Part shown: in pieces, positions 44,720 to 53,135 of the stretch
Layout of the letters: every line of letters starts with the position of its first letter
How positions within the stretch are numbered: position 1 is the stretch's first letter
Assembly (NCBI RefSeq): GCF_900182655.1
Contig: NZ_FXTC01000008.1
Location: 124,001-188,000 of the forward strand
Length of the DNA: 64,000 nt
Direction of reading: 5' to 3'
Origin: Chryseobacterium rhizoplanae
GTDB taxonomy: Bacteria; Bacteroidota; Bacteroidia; Flavobacteriales; Weeksellaceae
The notes under the pieces: model-generated
Database searches by the model: none
Told to the model about the DNA's origin: nothing
What the model saw: only the letters and a program-made list of their open reading frames with translations
Program-made: the position numbers and the translations under genes

Positions 44720-46006
44720 TTAGAATAATTCTTTTCTGATAATGTTCTGACTTCTTTCAGGACCTACAGAAACCAGGTATACATTGATTCCTAAATATTT
44801 CTCAATAAACTCGATGTATTTCTGAGCAGTGTCAGGAAGTTCATCATAGCTTCTTGCTTTTGTAATATCTTCGTTCCAACCTGGTAAATCCTGGTAGATT
44901 GGCTCGTAGTTGTATAGCTTTTCTGTTGAAGAAGTGAAATAATCAATAATTTTCCCGTCTTCAGTTTTGTAATGTGTTACTACTTTCAGATTTTCAATTC
45001 CTGTAAGAACGTCTAATTTCGTAATTACAAGATTGTTGATCCCATTGATCATACAAGCATGCTTTAAAGAAACAAGGTCTAACCAACCTGTTCTTCTCGG
45101 TCTACCTGTAGTAGCTCCGAATTCACCACCGATCTGTCTGATTTTCTCACCTAGTTCGTTATCTAATTCAGAAGGGAAAGGTCCGTTTCCAACTCTTGTA
45201 CAGTATGCTTTTGCCACACCGATTAAGTTCTGAAGTGATGTTGGCGGAACTCCTGCTCCTGAACAAACACCTCCTGTAGATGGAGAAGATGAAGTTACGT
45301 ATGGATATGTTCCGAAGTCGATGTCAAGCATTAATGCCTGTGCTCCTTCGAATAATACGTTTTTACCATCTCTGATTGCTTCGTTCAGCTCTAATTCAGT
45401 ATCAACGATTCTGTCCTGAAGCTGTTTTCCGATCTCTAAATATTCGTTGTAGATTTCTTCAACGTCTAAAGTTGGTTTTCCGTAATATTTTTCAAAAAGA
45501 GAATTTTTAACTTTTAAGTTTTTCTCAATTTTATCTCTTAAAATTTCAGGATTTAAAAGGTCTACCATTCTGATTCCGACTCTTGCAATTTTATCTTCAT
45601 AACAAGGCCCGATTCCTTTTTTGGTAGTTCCGATCTGAGTTCCTCCGTGTTCCTCTTCACGGTAAGTATCCAAAAGGATGTGGTAAGGCATGATTACATG
45701 CGCTCTTCTGCTGATAAAGATATGATCTGTTCTCAAGCCTTTGCTCTCGATCTGACCAACTTCTCTAATAAAAGACTTAGGGTTTACCACTACTCCATTC
45801 GCAATGATACATTTCCCTTTGCATTGAAGAACTCCTGAAGGAAGAAGGTGTAGAACGAATTTCTCATCACCTACATAAACCGTGTGACCAGCGTTGTCTC
45901 CACCCTGGAAACGTACTACATAGTCCGATTTTGCTGATAAAACATCCGTGATTTTTCCTTTGCCTTCATCTCCGTACTGAAGACCTACAACTACATAAGT
46001 TGACAT
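44720..46006 (-). CDS. purA: Adenylosuccinate synthetase
   Basis: Joins IMP and aspartate with GTP in AMP synthesis. The 428-residue protein has VVGLQYGDEGKGKITDVL at the N-terminus (catalytic Asp and the GTP P-loop), GGDNAGHTV with the catalytic His, GTTKKGIGPCYEDK, FEGAQALMLDIDFGTYPYVTSS, TTGRPRRTGWLD, and the guanine-binding TKLDVLTG. Length is standard. A full promoter lies 27 bases upstream and a strong terminator follows, so it is transcribed alone. Confidence 0.97.
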   Translation of the reverse strand: MSTYVVVGLQYGDEGKGKITDVLSAKSDYVVRFQGGDNAGHTVYVGDEKFVLHLLPSGVLQCKGKCIIANGVVVNPKSFIREVGQIESKGLRTDHIFISRRAHVIMPYHILLDTYREEEHGGTQIGTTKKGIGPCYEDKIARVGIRMVDLLNPEILRDKIEKNLKVKNSLFEKYYGKPTLDVEEIYNEYLEIGKQLQDRIVDTELELNEAIRDGKNVLFEGAQALMLDIDFGTYPYVTSSSPSTGGVCSGAGVPPTSLQNLIGVAKAYCTRVGNGPFPSELDNELGEKIRQIGGEFGATTGRPRRTGWLDLVSLKHACMINGINNLVITKLDVLTGIENLKVVTHYKTEDGKIIDYFTSSTEKLYNYEPIYQDLPGWNEDITKARSYDELPDTAQKYIEFIEKYLGINVYLVSVGPERSQNIIRKELF

Positions 46007-46032
46007 ATTTTACTTTTGTTTTTAGATTCGTG

Positions 46033-46064
46033 CAAAATTACTTTTAAAAAATTGGGTGAGCAAA
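46033..46064 (-). promoter_or_regulatory. Promoter of purA
   Basis: The minus strand has TTTG (46061-46064), 20 bases, then TAATTTTG (46033-46040). It is close to the ideal Bacteroidetes spacing. Confidence 0.7.
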
Positions 46065-46134
46065 TTCTAGGTGGATTTTATTTTTGGTGGGGTGAAAATC
46101 ATGAGGTTGAAGCTATATTTTTGACATTTATTAT

Positions 46135-46142
46135 TATATTTG
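46135..46142 (+). promoter_or_regulatory. -7 box upstream of the orphan gene at 46162
   Basis: TATATTTG, a perfect TAnnTTTG match, ends 19 bases before the ATG. No TTTG is found at the right spacing. Confidence 0.4.
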
Positions 46143-46161
46143 AAGTTAATAAATTACATAA

Positions 46162-46788
46162 ATGAAGATATTTCTTGGTTCCCTAATTGGAATTATTTTA
46201 ACAAACATTTTTAATAGATTATCAATTGCAAACAAATTAAATAATTATAGAAAACTAATCTTAAAATATAACGACGAAATTGCTCTTCCAAAATCAACAG
46301 CATATATTTCAGACTTTGATAAAACAAAATTTTACATTCTTAATTATTATTCGATAGTATTTGAAAAAAATAATTTCAATGGGAAATCACAACGAACTTA
46401 TGATACTATGCCAATGTTTAACTCTGAAATTTATAAATCAATTCCAAGCGAGTATTTATTCAGACTCTTTACAGTAAGAAATGATTATTCAAAATTTATT
46501 GATATAATCTACAGTATTGACTATTTAAAAGAAAATTCACCTTTAAATATCTCAACTGATTTCACAGAACAAGTAAAACAACATATATCATATAAAAATT
46601 TAAAACCAGAAGAAACTACTGAACATTTCAAAAATTGTAGTTTCCTTGAAGAAAATACGGATTTATACATTTCCAAGATTACAAATTATACAAAAAGAGC
46701 TAATTCTTTAAAAAAAGAATTAAATGACATAAACTCAAATTTAAATGGACATAGCGTATACTGGTTATTTAGATATGTTTTTAATTAA
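46162..46788 (+). CDS. Orphan protein with N-terminal membrane anchor
   Basis: A 208-residue protein I do not recognise. Residues 1-20 are hydrophobic (MKIFLGSLIGIILTNIFNRL) and could anchor the rest in the membrane. The remainder is polar, rich in Asn, Lys, Tyr and Ser, and its last 40 residues look like a coiled coil (ITNYTKRANSLKKELNDINSNL). Base composition is clearly more AT-rich than the hydrolase gene that follows nine bases later. This suggests recent acquisition or a fast-evolving gene. A -7 box lies in front of it. Confidence 0.65.
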   Translation: MKIFLGSLIGIILTNIFNRLSIANKLNNYRKLILKYNDEIALPKSTAYISDFDKTKFYILNYYSIVFEKNNFNGKSQRTYDTMPMFNSEIYKSIPSEYLFRLFTVRNDYSKFIDIIYSIDYLKENSPLNISTDFTEQVKQHISYKNLKPEETTEHFKNCSFLEENTDLYISKITNYTKRANSLKKELNDINSNLNGHSVYWLFRYVFN

Positions 46789-46797
46789 TATTTTATT

Positions 46798-47724
46798 ATG
46801 CTTTTATCTCATAAATCCTCATATCATCCCTCCAACTCTAACAAAGCCTCCCAGATTTTCCACACCCTGTTTTCCCCGGAAACAGCAAAAGCCACCCTTC
46901 TCATTGTTCACGGCATGCAGGAACACAGCGGAAGATATGCAGAGATTGCAGCATATTTTGCTTCTCATGGAATTGCCGTATTGACTTATGATCACCTGGG
47001 ACATGGAAAATCTGTAAAAGAGAAAAAAGACATCGGTTTCTTTCAGCTTGAAAAACCGGATGAAAGGCTTGTTTCCGATGCCGAAATGATGGCTGATTAT
47101 CTTGCAGAGCAATATCCGAATGTTCCGCATTTTATTTTGGGACATTCTATGGGATCTTTTATTACCCGTTGTCTTCTTCAAAAGGCAAGCAGTAAATTTT
47201 CAGGGGCTATCATTACAGGAACCGGCGGACCTTTACCCGGAATAGACTTGTTAAGAGGTTATTTGTCATTAGCCACAGCTATCGCTCCCCGTCACCGTAC
47301 TTTTTTGAATTCTGTTTTTACGAGCGTCAATAACAAACATTTTAAAAAGGACAAAGATTTCAGTGATACCAGCTGGTTGAGTGTAAATCCTAACAACAGA
47401 AAAGCTTTTGAACAGGATGAACTTTGTGGAATTCCATTTAGTCATAATGCCTTTTATACTTTATTTACTGTTTATAAAAAAGCTACGGCGAGAAACTGGG
47501 CTGCCACTATTTTCAAGTCATTTCCTTTCCTGTTTGTAAGCGGGCAGAATGACCCGATCGGGGATTTTGGAAAAGGGGTTATGCATACTGTTGACCATTT
47601 AAAAGCTGACGGTTTCCAGCATGTGGATGTGAAGATTTATCCGGAGATGCGCCACGAAATTCTTAACGAAGAAATACGGGAAGAGGTACTGAATGAAATC
47701 AGTCGTTGGATAGAAAAAAATTAA
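46798..47724 (+). CDS. Alpha/beta-hydrolase, monoacylglycerol-lipase-like
   Basis: A 308-residue hydrolase of the serine lysophospholipase/monoacylglycerol lipase group. It has LLIVHGMQEHSGRYAEIA (oxyanion region, the HG-x-x-EHS-x-RY block typical of this group), YDHLGHGKS, the nucleophile motif LGHSMGSF, the acidic residue in VSGQNDPIGD, and the catalytic His in YPEMRHEILNE. It has no signal peptide and is probably cytoplasmic. Substrate is likely a small lipid ester. Confidence 0.92.
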   Translation: MLLSHKSSYHPSNSNKASQIFHTLFSPETAKATLLIVHGMQEHSGRYAEIAAYFASHGIAVLTYDHLGHGKSVKEKKDIGFFQLEKPDERLVSDAEMMADYLAEQYPNVPHFILGHSMGSFITRCLLQKASSKFSGAIITGTGGPLPGIDLLRGYLSLATAIAPRHRTFLNSVFTSVNNKHFKKDKDFSDTSWLSVNPNNRKAFEQDELCGIPFSHNAFYTLFTVYKKATARNWAATIFKSFPFLFVSGQNDPIGDFGKGVMHTVDHLKADGFQHVDVKIYPEMRHEILNEEIREEVLNEISRWIEKN

Positions 47725-47753
47725 AATGCTTTCACAGATTTGAGGATTCATAA

Positions 47754-48305
47754 ATGGATAAAGTCATGAGAATACATATTTTCGGAGCTTCAGGTTCCGG
47801 GGTTACCACTTTAGGAAAAGCATTGTCTGAGGAACTCAATCTTAAATACTTCGACAGTGATGATTTTTTCTGGCTTCCAACACCAATCCCTTTTACAGAA
47901 AGACAAAACCCTGAAACGAGAAATTCAATTGTTTCAGACCAACTTCATACTGCCGAAAACTGGATTTTTGGCGGCTCAATCATTCATTGGGGTAAAAATG
48001 TATTTCCTGCATTTGACCTGATTATTTTCCTCTATCTCCCACCTGAAGTACGACTGGAAAGGCTCCGAAAAAGAGAGCATGAAAGATACGGCGAAGAAAT
48101 TATCACCAATCCGGAAAGAGCAAAAAAATTCCAGGAGTTTATGGATTGGGCTAAAGATTATGATCACCATACGGGTATTGCCAACAGAACGTTGAAAGCC
48201 CATTTGGAATGGCTGTCTAAGATGAACACTCCTTTGATTGAAATTTCAGGAGATTATGACCTGCCTAAAAAGATGGAGATTATTCTGAATATAATAAACA
48301 AATAA
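47754..48305 (+). CDS. P-loop nucleotide kinase-like protein
   Basis: A 183-residue ATPase of the adenylate/shikimate-kinase fold. The P-loop is IFGASGSGVTTLGKAL, followed by LKYFDSDDFFWLP (substrate-side acidic residues), NWIFGGSIIHWG and LIIFLYLPPEVRLERLRKREHERYG, a lid-type segment. The natural substrate is unknown; relatives are annotated simply as adenylate-kinase-like. A second in-frame ATG at 47766 (MRIHIFG) may be the true start. It follows the hydrolase by 29 bases and ends before a strong terminator. Confidence 0.8.
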   Translation: MDKVMRIHIFGASGSGVTTLGKALSEELNLKYFDSDDFFWLPTPIPFTERQNPETRNSIVSDQLHTAENWIFGGSIIHWGKNVFPAFDLIIFLYLPPEVRLERLRKREHERYGEEIITNPERAKKFQEFMDWAKDYDHHTGIANRTLKAHLEWLSKMNTPLIEISGDYDLPKKMEIILNIINK

Positions 48306-48331
48306 ATAGTTTTTAAAGTTTATAGAAAATA

Positions 48332-48359
48332 AAAACCTGGAAATTAATTTCCAGGTTTT
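48332..48359. terminator. Bidirectional terminator between the kinase and ABC-F genes
   Basis: AAAACCTGGAAATTAATTTCCAGGTTTT is a near-complete palindrome with A- and T-runs. It lies between two convergent genes and can serve both. Confidence 0.85.
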
Positions 48360-48372
48360 ATTATGTAAGGTT

Positions 48373-48425
48373 TTGGCTAAAGCCAATGGAATTGTATTGA
48401 TTTTTGAAAGACGGGCTAAAGCCCG
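48373..48425. repeat. REP-like palindrome pair (GGCTAAAGCC)
   Basis: TTGGCTAAAGCCAA (48373-48386) and CGGGCTAAAGCCCG (48412-48425) share the core GGCTAAAGCC. Each is palindromic and the two are 25 bases apart, the layout of a paired REP element, in the convergent gap after the terminator. Confidence 0.65.
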
Positions 48426-48475
48426 CCTCTATTGAATATCTATTTTATCCTTTTAATTTGTGAGAAATACAATCA

Positions 48476-50065
48476 TTAATTCAGTATCAATTCCCGATCA
48501 ATTCCAATCTCCTTTAAAAAAACTTCATCGTGGGAAATCACCATCAATGTACCATGATAATCTTTAATGGAATGGGTGAGAATTTCCACATTCTGAAGAT
48601 CGAGGTTATTCGTGGGTTCATCAAGGATGATCATATCCGGAGCTTTGTTGCTGATGGAAAGCCCGCAGAGAAGTAACCGCAAACGCTCTCCTCCACTCAG
48701 CATTCCACATTTTTTTTCCCAGGTATCCTTACAAAATAAAAATCTGGACAGTAATGTTTTCACCTCAGATTCCTGCAGCGCATTATCATTAAAGGTCTGG
48801 ACAAAATCATAAAGAGTAGAGTCATTATCAATCAGTGAATATTCCTGATCAATATAAATGCTGTTAAAGTCTGTTCTGTCTATTTTTCCTTCGGAAGGTT
48901 CAGTATTTCCAAGCAGAAGTTGTATCAGGGTCGTTTTTCCTGAGCCATTGGAACCTTTGATTGAAATTCTTTCTCCGCTTCGGATCTCAAGGCTGAGATT
49001 TTCTTTCCATAGATTTCCTTTTCCATAATTGAAGTTAATATCTTCAGCCGCAATTAAAATCTTCCCCGAATGCAGATTGGAATCATTAAAATTCACTTTC
49101 ATCTGCTCAGAATTCTTTAAGGAGGAGCGCAGATCTCTCAAGCCATCTGAAATTCCACTGATTTTCTCTGCATGCACACTTTTCAGCTTTGAACTGTTTT
49201 TTTCAGCATTATTCCGAAGGGTATTCATCATAATTCTTGCAACGCCCGATTTTTCCTGCTTTTGCTTTCCTTTTGCATCGAGTTTCTGTTTTCGTTCCAG
49301 CGTTTCCCTTTCTTTCTCTTTTGCTTTTTTCAGCGCCCGTTCTTTGGCATGAATATCATTATGCAAGGCTTCCTCCTCCACTTCCTTTTGCTCTGCATAA
49401 AAATCATAGTTCCCTCCATATGTGGCGATTCCCTGGTTACTTAATTCAAAGATGGTATCAACCAGATTCAGTAAAGTCCGGTCGTGGCTTACGATAACTA
49501 CTGTTGCATCCGCTTTATCAATAAGGTCATACAGGAGCTTTCTTCCCTCAAGATCCAGATGATTGGTGGGTTCATCCAATATAATGATATCAGGCTGACT
49601 GATCTGAATTCCTGCAAGAAAGACCTTGGTTTTCTGGCCGCCACTTAAGCCTTCCAGTGTTTGATTGAGATCAAAATTATCAAGTCCCCAATGTTCTAAT
49701 GCGTGTTGGCAACGCTCTTCAATATCCCAGTCGTCATTGAGAATTTCAAAATAGATTTCATCCACCTCTCCATTGGTGATTTTTTGGAGCGCATTCAGTT
49801 TCTGATCTATTTTCAGACATTCAGCAATGGTAAGATGATTAAAGTTTCCAAACATCTGAGGAACATAAAAAACAGAATCCGAAATAGTAATATTCCCGTT
49901 TAAAGGCTGTATTTCCCCCGCGATCATTTTCAGCAGGGTTGATTTTCCCATGCCGTTACTTCCCACCAAAGCAGATTTGGTGTGAGATGGTATTGTTAAG
50001 TTAGTATTATTAAATAGAAGATCCCCTCCCGGAAACCCAAAGGATATATGTTGTAGTAAAATCAT
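48476..50065 (-). CDS. ABC-F family ATPase (ribosome-associated)
   Basis: A 529-residue soluble protein with two ABC domains and no membrane part. Domain 1: GSNGMGKSTLLK, LSGGQKTKVFLAG and IILDEPTNHLDLEG. A long charged linker follows (about 225-310, ALKKAKEKERETLERKQK), which in ABC-F proteins reaches the ribosomal peptidyl-transferase site. Domain 2: GSNGSGKTTLIQ, LSGGERLRLLLCG and MIILDEPTNNLDLQN. It may protect ribosomes from antibiotics or help translation; which cannot be told from sequence. The start overlaps the stop of a 13-codon upstream frame. Confidence 0.94.
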   Translation of the reverse strand: MILLQHISFGFPGGDLLFNNTNLTIPSHTKSALVGSNGMGKSTLLKMIAGEIQPLNGNITISDSVFYVPQMFGNFNHLTIAECLKIDQKLNALQKITNGEVDEIYFEILNDDWDIEERCQHALEHWGLDNFDLNQTLEGLSGGQKTKVFLAGIQISQPDIIILDEPTNHLDLEGRKLLYDLIDKADATVVIVSHDRTLLNLVDTIFELSNQGIATYGGNYDFYAEQKEVEEEALHNDIHAKERALKKAKEKERETLERKQKLDAKGKQKQEKSGVARIMMNTLRNNAEKNSSKLKSVHAEKISGISDGLRDLRSSLKNSEQMKVNFNDSNLHSGKILIAAEDINFNYGKGNLWKENLSLEIRSGERISIKGSNGSGKTTLIQLLLGNTEPSEGKIDRTDFNSIYIDQEYSLIDNDSTLYDFVQTFNDNALQESEVKTLLSRFLFCKDTWEKKCGMLSGGERLRLLLCGLSISNKAPDMIILDEPTNNLDLQNVEILTHSIKDYHGTLMVISHDEVFLKEIGIDRELILN

Positions 50066-50103
50066 GATTTCTTTCTTAAAAAATAGTTGAACACCAGTAA
50101 CAT
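50062..50103 (-). CDS. Possible leader peptide of the ABC-F gene (13 codons)
   Basis: An upstream frame encodes MLLVFNYFLRKKS and ends in TGA that overlaps the ABC-F ATG (ATGA). Its start codon lies next to a 7-base-pair hairpin (GTTACTG/CAGTAAC, 50095-50114). Leader peptides of this size control many resistance genes that act on the ribosome. A chance frame of 14 codons is common in AT-rich DNA, so this is tentative. Confidence 0.35.
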   Translation of the reverse strand: MLLVFNYFLRKKS

Positions 50104-50174
50104 CTTAGTTACTGTTTTTATTGAATCTGAAAGAAATGTTATCCTACATGTCCGTATTTTGGGTTTTGAAAGAA

Positions 50175-50182
50175 CAAAGGTA
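50175..50182 (-). promoter_or_regulatory. -7 box of the ABC-F gene
   Basis: TACCTTTG on the minus strand, perfect TAnnTTTG. Transcription from here gives a leader of about 100 nucleotides, long for this window, and containing the short frame and hairpin. The rest of the 300-base gap up to the hpt promoter is AT-rich without other features. Confidence 0.5.
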
Positions 50183-50438
50183 GTCATTTTTTACAATATT
50201 CAGTTTTCCATAAATTATCAAGATATTTATCATCTCTTTTTTCTTCCACTCTTAAACACCAGGCATTTATTACCTCTTTAAGAATCTATTTTTCTAAGGC
50301 TATTCCTTTCTATGTCGTTCAATGACTTATATTTATTCTGATTTAAACAGCCTTCATCATAATCCCCCACTTTGTTGTGTCGAAACCGTCAAACTTTCAA
50401 ACTCATAAAAACAGGAAAGTATTTTAATCAAAAATCCG

Positions 50439-50446
50439 TAACTTTG
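50439..50446 (+). promoter_or_regulatory. -7 box of hpt
   Basis: TAACTTTG, perfect TAnnTTTG, 18 bases before the ATG at 50465. It supports that start over the in-frame codon at 50372. Confidence 0.6.
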
Positions 50447-50464
50447 CCTCCTACTAAAAATTTT

Positions 50465-51019
50465 ATGGAAAGCATTAAAGTTCACGACAAAACTTTCGTT
50501 CCTTATTTAAAGGATGCCGAAATTCAGGAAATTGTAAAAGAGACAGCGTTAAGAATTTATGAAGATTACAAAGATGAAGTACCCGTATTCATTGGCGTTT
50601 TAAATGGGGTGGTGATGTTCTTCTCAGATCTTTTAAAATATTATCCGGGGGAATGTGAAATTGCCTTCATTCAAATGAGTTCGTACGTAGGAACTGAATC
50701 TACAGGGATTGTTTATCAGAAAATGGAACTTACCAAAGATGTAAGAGACCGTCACATCATTCTTGTAGAAGATATCGTAGATACAGGAAACACTGTTGAA
50801 AGTCTTTTCAAATATTTTAAGGAAACCCAACGTCCTAAATCTGTAAAACTGGCGAGTTTCTTACTGAAACCTGAGATTTACAAGAAAGATTTCAAGCTGG
50901 ATTATATCGGAAGAGAAATTCCAAACAAATTTGTACTTGGATACGGACTTGATTATGATGAATTGGGAAGAAACCTACCTAATTTATATCAATTGGAAGA
51001 CGGACAAATCAACCATTAA
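50465..51019 (+). CDS. hpt: Hypoxanthine phosphoribosyltransferase
   Basis: Purine salvage enzyme of 184 residues that joins hypoxanthine (or guanine) to PRPP. The PRPP-binding motif is ILVEDIVDTGNTV, preceded by FIGVLNGVVMFFSDLL and MSSYVG. The C-terminal VLGYGLDYDELGRNLP is the base-binding region of the family. The frame opens 93 bases earlier but the -7 box places transcription just before the ATG at 50465. adk follows after a 150-base spacer. Confidence 0.95.
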   Translation: MESIKVHDKTFVPYLKDAEIQEIVKETALRIYEDYKDEVPVFIGVLNGVVMFFSDLLKYYPGECEIAFIQMSSYVGTESTGIVYQKMELTKDVRDRHIILVEDIVDTGNTVESLFKYFKETQRPKSVKLASFLLKPEIYKKDFKLDYIGREIPNKFVLGYGLDYDELGRNLPNLYQLEDGQINH

Positions 51020-51171
51020 ACGCTGTTGGCTATTAGCTGATAGCTTTTAGCTTAAAACATTATATAAAGAAATAAATTTAATAATAACTTAAAAAAGCTG
51101 AAAGCAAAAAGCAAACTGCCAAAAGCCAGGAGCCAGAAGCGAATGCAAATTGCTGAAAGCGTATCAACATT
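51020..51171. repeat. AGC-rich degenerate repeat region
   Basis: The 152-base gap between hpt and adk is built from imperfect copies of AGCTGAAAGC-like units (GCTATTAGCTGATAGC, AAGCTGAAAGCAAAAAGC, GCCAAAAGCCAGGAGCC) in both orientations. It resembles degenerate intergenic repeat sequence and contains no gene. Confidence 0.4.
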
Positions 51172-51750
51172 ATGATAAACATTGTTCTGTTCGGCCCTCC
51201 AGGAAGTGGAAAAGGAACACAAGCTCAGAATCTAATCGAGAAATTCAATTTAAAACAGGTTTCAACAGGTGATCTTTTCAGATACAATATGAAAAATGAC
51301 ACTGAACTTGGAAAACTGGCTAAGTCATACATCGATAAGGGAGAATTGGTTCCGGATCAGGTAACAACAGATATGCTGATCGATGAGATCAAAAAACCTA
51401 CTGATACCAACGGTTTCATTTTTGACGGATATCCAAGAACAACTGCTCAGACAGAAGCTCTGGAAACTATCGTTAAGGAAGTATTGAACGACGATATTGA
51501 CATCTGTCTTTCATTGGTAGTAGAGGACAAAATTTTGGTTGAAAGACTTCTGAAAAGAGGAGAAACCAGCGGAAGATCAGATGACAGCAATGTAGAGATC
51601 ATCGAAAACAGAATTAAAGAATATTATACTAAAACAGCAGAAGTTGCCGAGCTTTATAAGCAGCAGGGTAAATATGTAGAGGTAAACGGTGTTGGAGAAA
51701 TTGACGAGATTTCCCAAAAACTTTTCGCTGAAGTAGAGAAAATTAAATAA
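51172..51750 (+). CDS. adk: Adenylate kinase
   Basis: Interconverts ATP, ADP and AMP. The 192-residue protein has the P-loop FGPPGSGKGTQAQ, STGDLFRYNM (AMP-binding), FDGYPRTTAQTEAL, RLLKRGETSGRSDD (LID arginines) and NRIKEYYTKTAEV. It is the short form with a reduced LID, normal for Bacteroidetes. It lies 63 bases before obg on the same strand. Confidence 0.97.
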   Translation: MINIVLFGPPGSGKGTQAQNLIEKFNLKQVSTGDLFRYNMKNDTELGKLAKSYIDKGELVPDQVTTDMLIDEIKKPTDTNGFIFDGYPRTTAQTEALETIVKEVLNDDIDICLSLVVEDKILVERLLKRGETSGRSDDSNVEIIENRIKEYYTKTAEVAELYKQQGKYVEVNGVGEIDEISQKLFAEVEKIK

Positions 51751-51813
51751 TCGGGATACGGGTACGGGATAAGAAATTTCCTCCCGTAGCTCACAACTCG
51801 CAACACAAACTAT

Positions 51814-52797
51814 ATGTCTAACTTTGTAGATTACGTAAAGATCCATTGTAAAAGCGGACACGGAGGTGCTGGTTCTGCCCACCTTCGCCGTGAAAAATAT
51901 ATTCCTAAAGGTGGTCCTGACGGTGGAGACGGAGGTCGTGGCGGACACGTCATCATGAGAGGAAATGCTAATGAATGGACTTTACTTCCACTTCGATACA
52001 CCCGTCACATAAAAGCAGAACGCGGTGAAAACGGAGCGAAAAACCAGCTTACAGGAGCTGACGGTTCTGATATTTATATTGATGTTCCCATTGGAACGAT
52101 CGCTAAAAATGAAGAAGGTGAAATTATCGGAGAAATCCTTGATGACAAGCAGGAAATCATTTTGATGCAGGGAGGAAAAGGAGGAAAAGGAAACGAACAT
52201 TTCAAATCTTCTACCAATCAGACCCCAAGATATGCTCAGCCTGGAATGGATGGCGAGGAAGGATATGTAGTCTTCGAGCTTAAAATTTTGGCTGATGTAG
52301 GACTTGTTGGGTTTCCAAATGCCGGAAAATCTACACTTTTAGCATCTGTTTCTGCAGCAAAACCAAAAATTGCCAATTACGCTTTTACAACCCTGACTCC
52401 TAACCTTGGAATTGTGGACTACAGAAATTACAAATCTTTTGTAATGGCCGATATTCCCGGAATTATTGAAGGAGCAGCGGAAGGAAAAGGCTTAGGACAC
52501 AGATTCCTGAGACATATTGAAAGAAACTCTATCCTTTTATTTTTAATTCCTTCGGATTCTGAAAATCACTTCCAGGAGTTTAAAATTCTTGAAAATGAGC
52601 TGAAGGAGTACAATCCTGAACTTTTGGATAAGGATTTCATTATTTCCGTTTCAAAATCTGACCTTTTGGATGATGAACTGAAAAAAGAAATTGCAGCAGA
52701 GTTTCCTGAAAACAAGCAGCCATTGTTCTTTTCAGGAGTTACCGGAGAAGGTCTTATGGAACTGAAAGATGCCATCTGGAAACAACTACACGGATAG
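51814..52797 (+). CDS. obg: Obg GTPase
   Basis: Ribosome-assembly and stress GTPase of 327 residues. The N-terminal Obg domain (1-155) has the glycine-rich turns GHGGAGSAHLRREKYIPKGG and GGKGGKGNEHF. The G domain has G1 GFPNAGKSTLL, G2 YAFTTLTPN, G3 DIPGIIEGAAEGKGLG, G4 VSKSDLL and G5 FSGVTGEG. There is no C-terminal OCT domain, so it is a minimal Obg as usual in this phylum. A terminator follows. Confidence 0.97.
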   Translation: MSNFVDYVKIHCKSGHGGAGSAHLRREKYIPKGGPDGGDGGRGGHVIMRGNANEWTLLPLRYTRHIKAERGENGAKNQLTGADGSDIYIDVPIGTIAKNEEGEIIGEILDDKQEIILMQGGKGGKGNEHFKSSTNQTPRYAQPGMDGEEGYVVFELKILADVGLVGFPNAGKSTLLASVSAAKPKIANYAFTTLTPNLGIVDYRNYKSFVMADIPGIIEGAAEGKGLGHRFLRHIERNSILLFLIPSDSENHFQEFKILENELKEYNPELLDKDFIISVSKSDLLDDELKKEIAAEFPENKQPLFFSGVTGEGLMELKDAIWKQLHG

Positions 52798-52846
52798 AAA
52801 AAACATTGATTCACCAGTTTTATTTTACAATGGAACTGCAACATAC

Positions 52847-52878
52847 AAAACAGCCTTAGAAAATCTGAGGCTGTTTTT
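52847..52878 (+). terminator. Terminator of obg
   Basis: AAAACAGCCT and AGGCTGTTTTTT form a 9-10 base-pair stem with a loop of 11 bases and a T-run. Confidence 0.85.
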
Positions 52879-52917
52879 TAATACAATTAATTCTATTTCT
52901 TCTATACAATATTTTAA

Positions 52918-53031
52918 ACCATTAAGAAGGATTTAAGAAATAAAGTATAGTTAAGTAAATCATTCTGATTCTTAAGCTTAAAGCAAAGCTTATCTTCATA
53001 TTTTTAACATCTTCATGGTATCTTAATGGTT
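52918..53031. repeat. 114-base palindromic element, possible miniature mobile element
   Basis: ACCATTAAGA (52918-52927) and TCTTAATGGT (53022-53031) are perfect terminal inverted repeats. An inner repeat TAAGCTT/AAGCTTA lies at 52973-52993. The element fills most of the 338-base gap between obg and the DUF6438 gene. Otherwise the gap is AT-rich without genes. Confidence 0.45.
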
Positions 53032-53135
53032 CAAATAAAGGTTAAGCAGGTTTTCCATTTTATATTTAACATAAAAACAAAGGAAGATTTTATCTTTTGG
53101 AACAATTATTGGGAGAATTTCCGAAATTTTAAACT

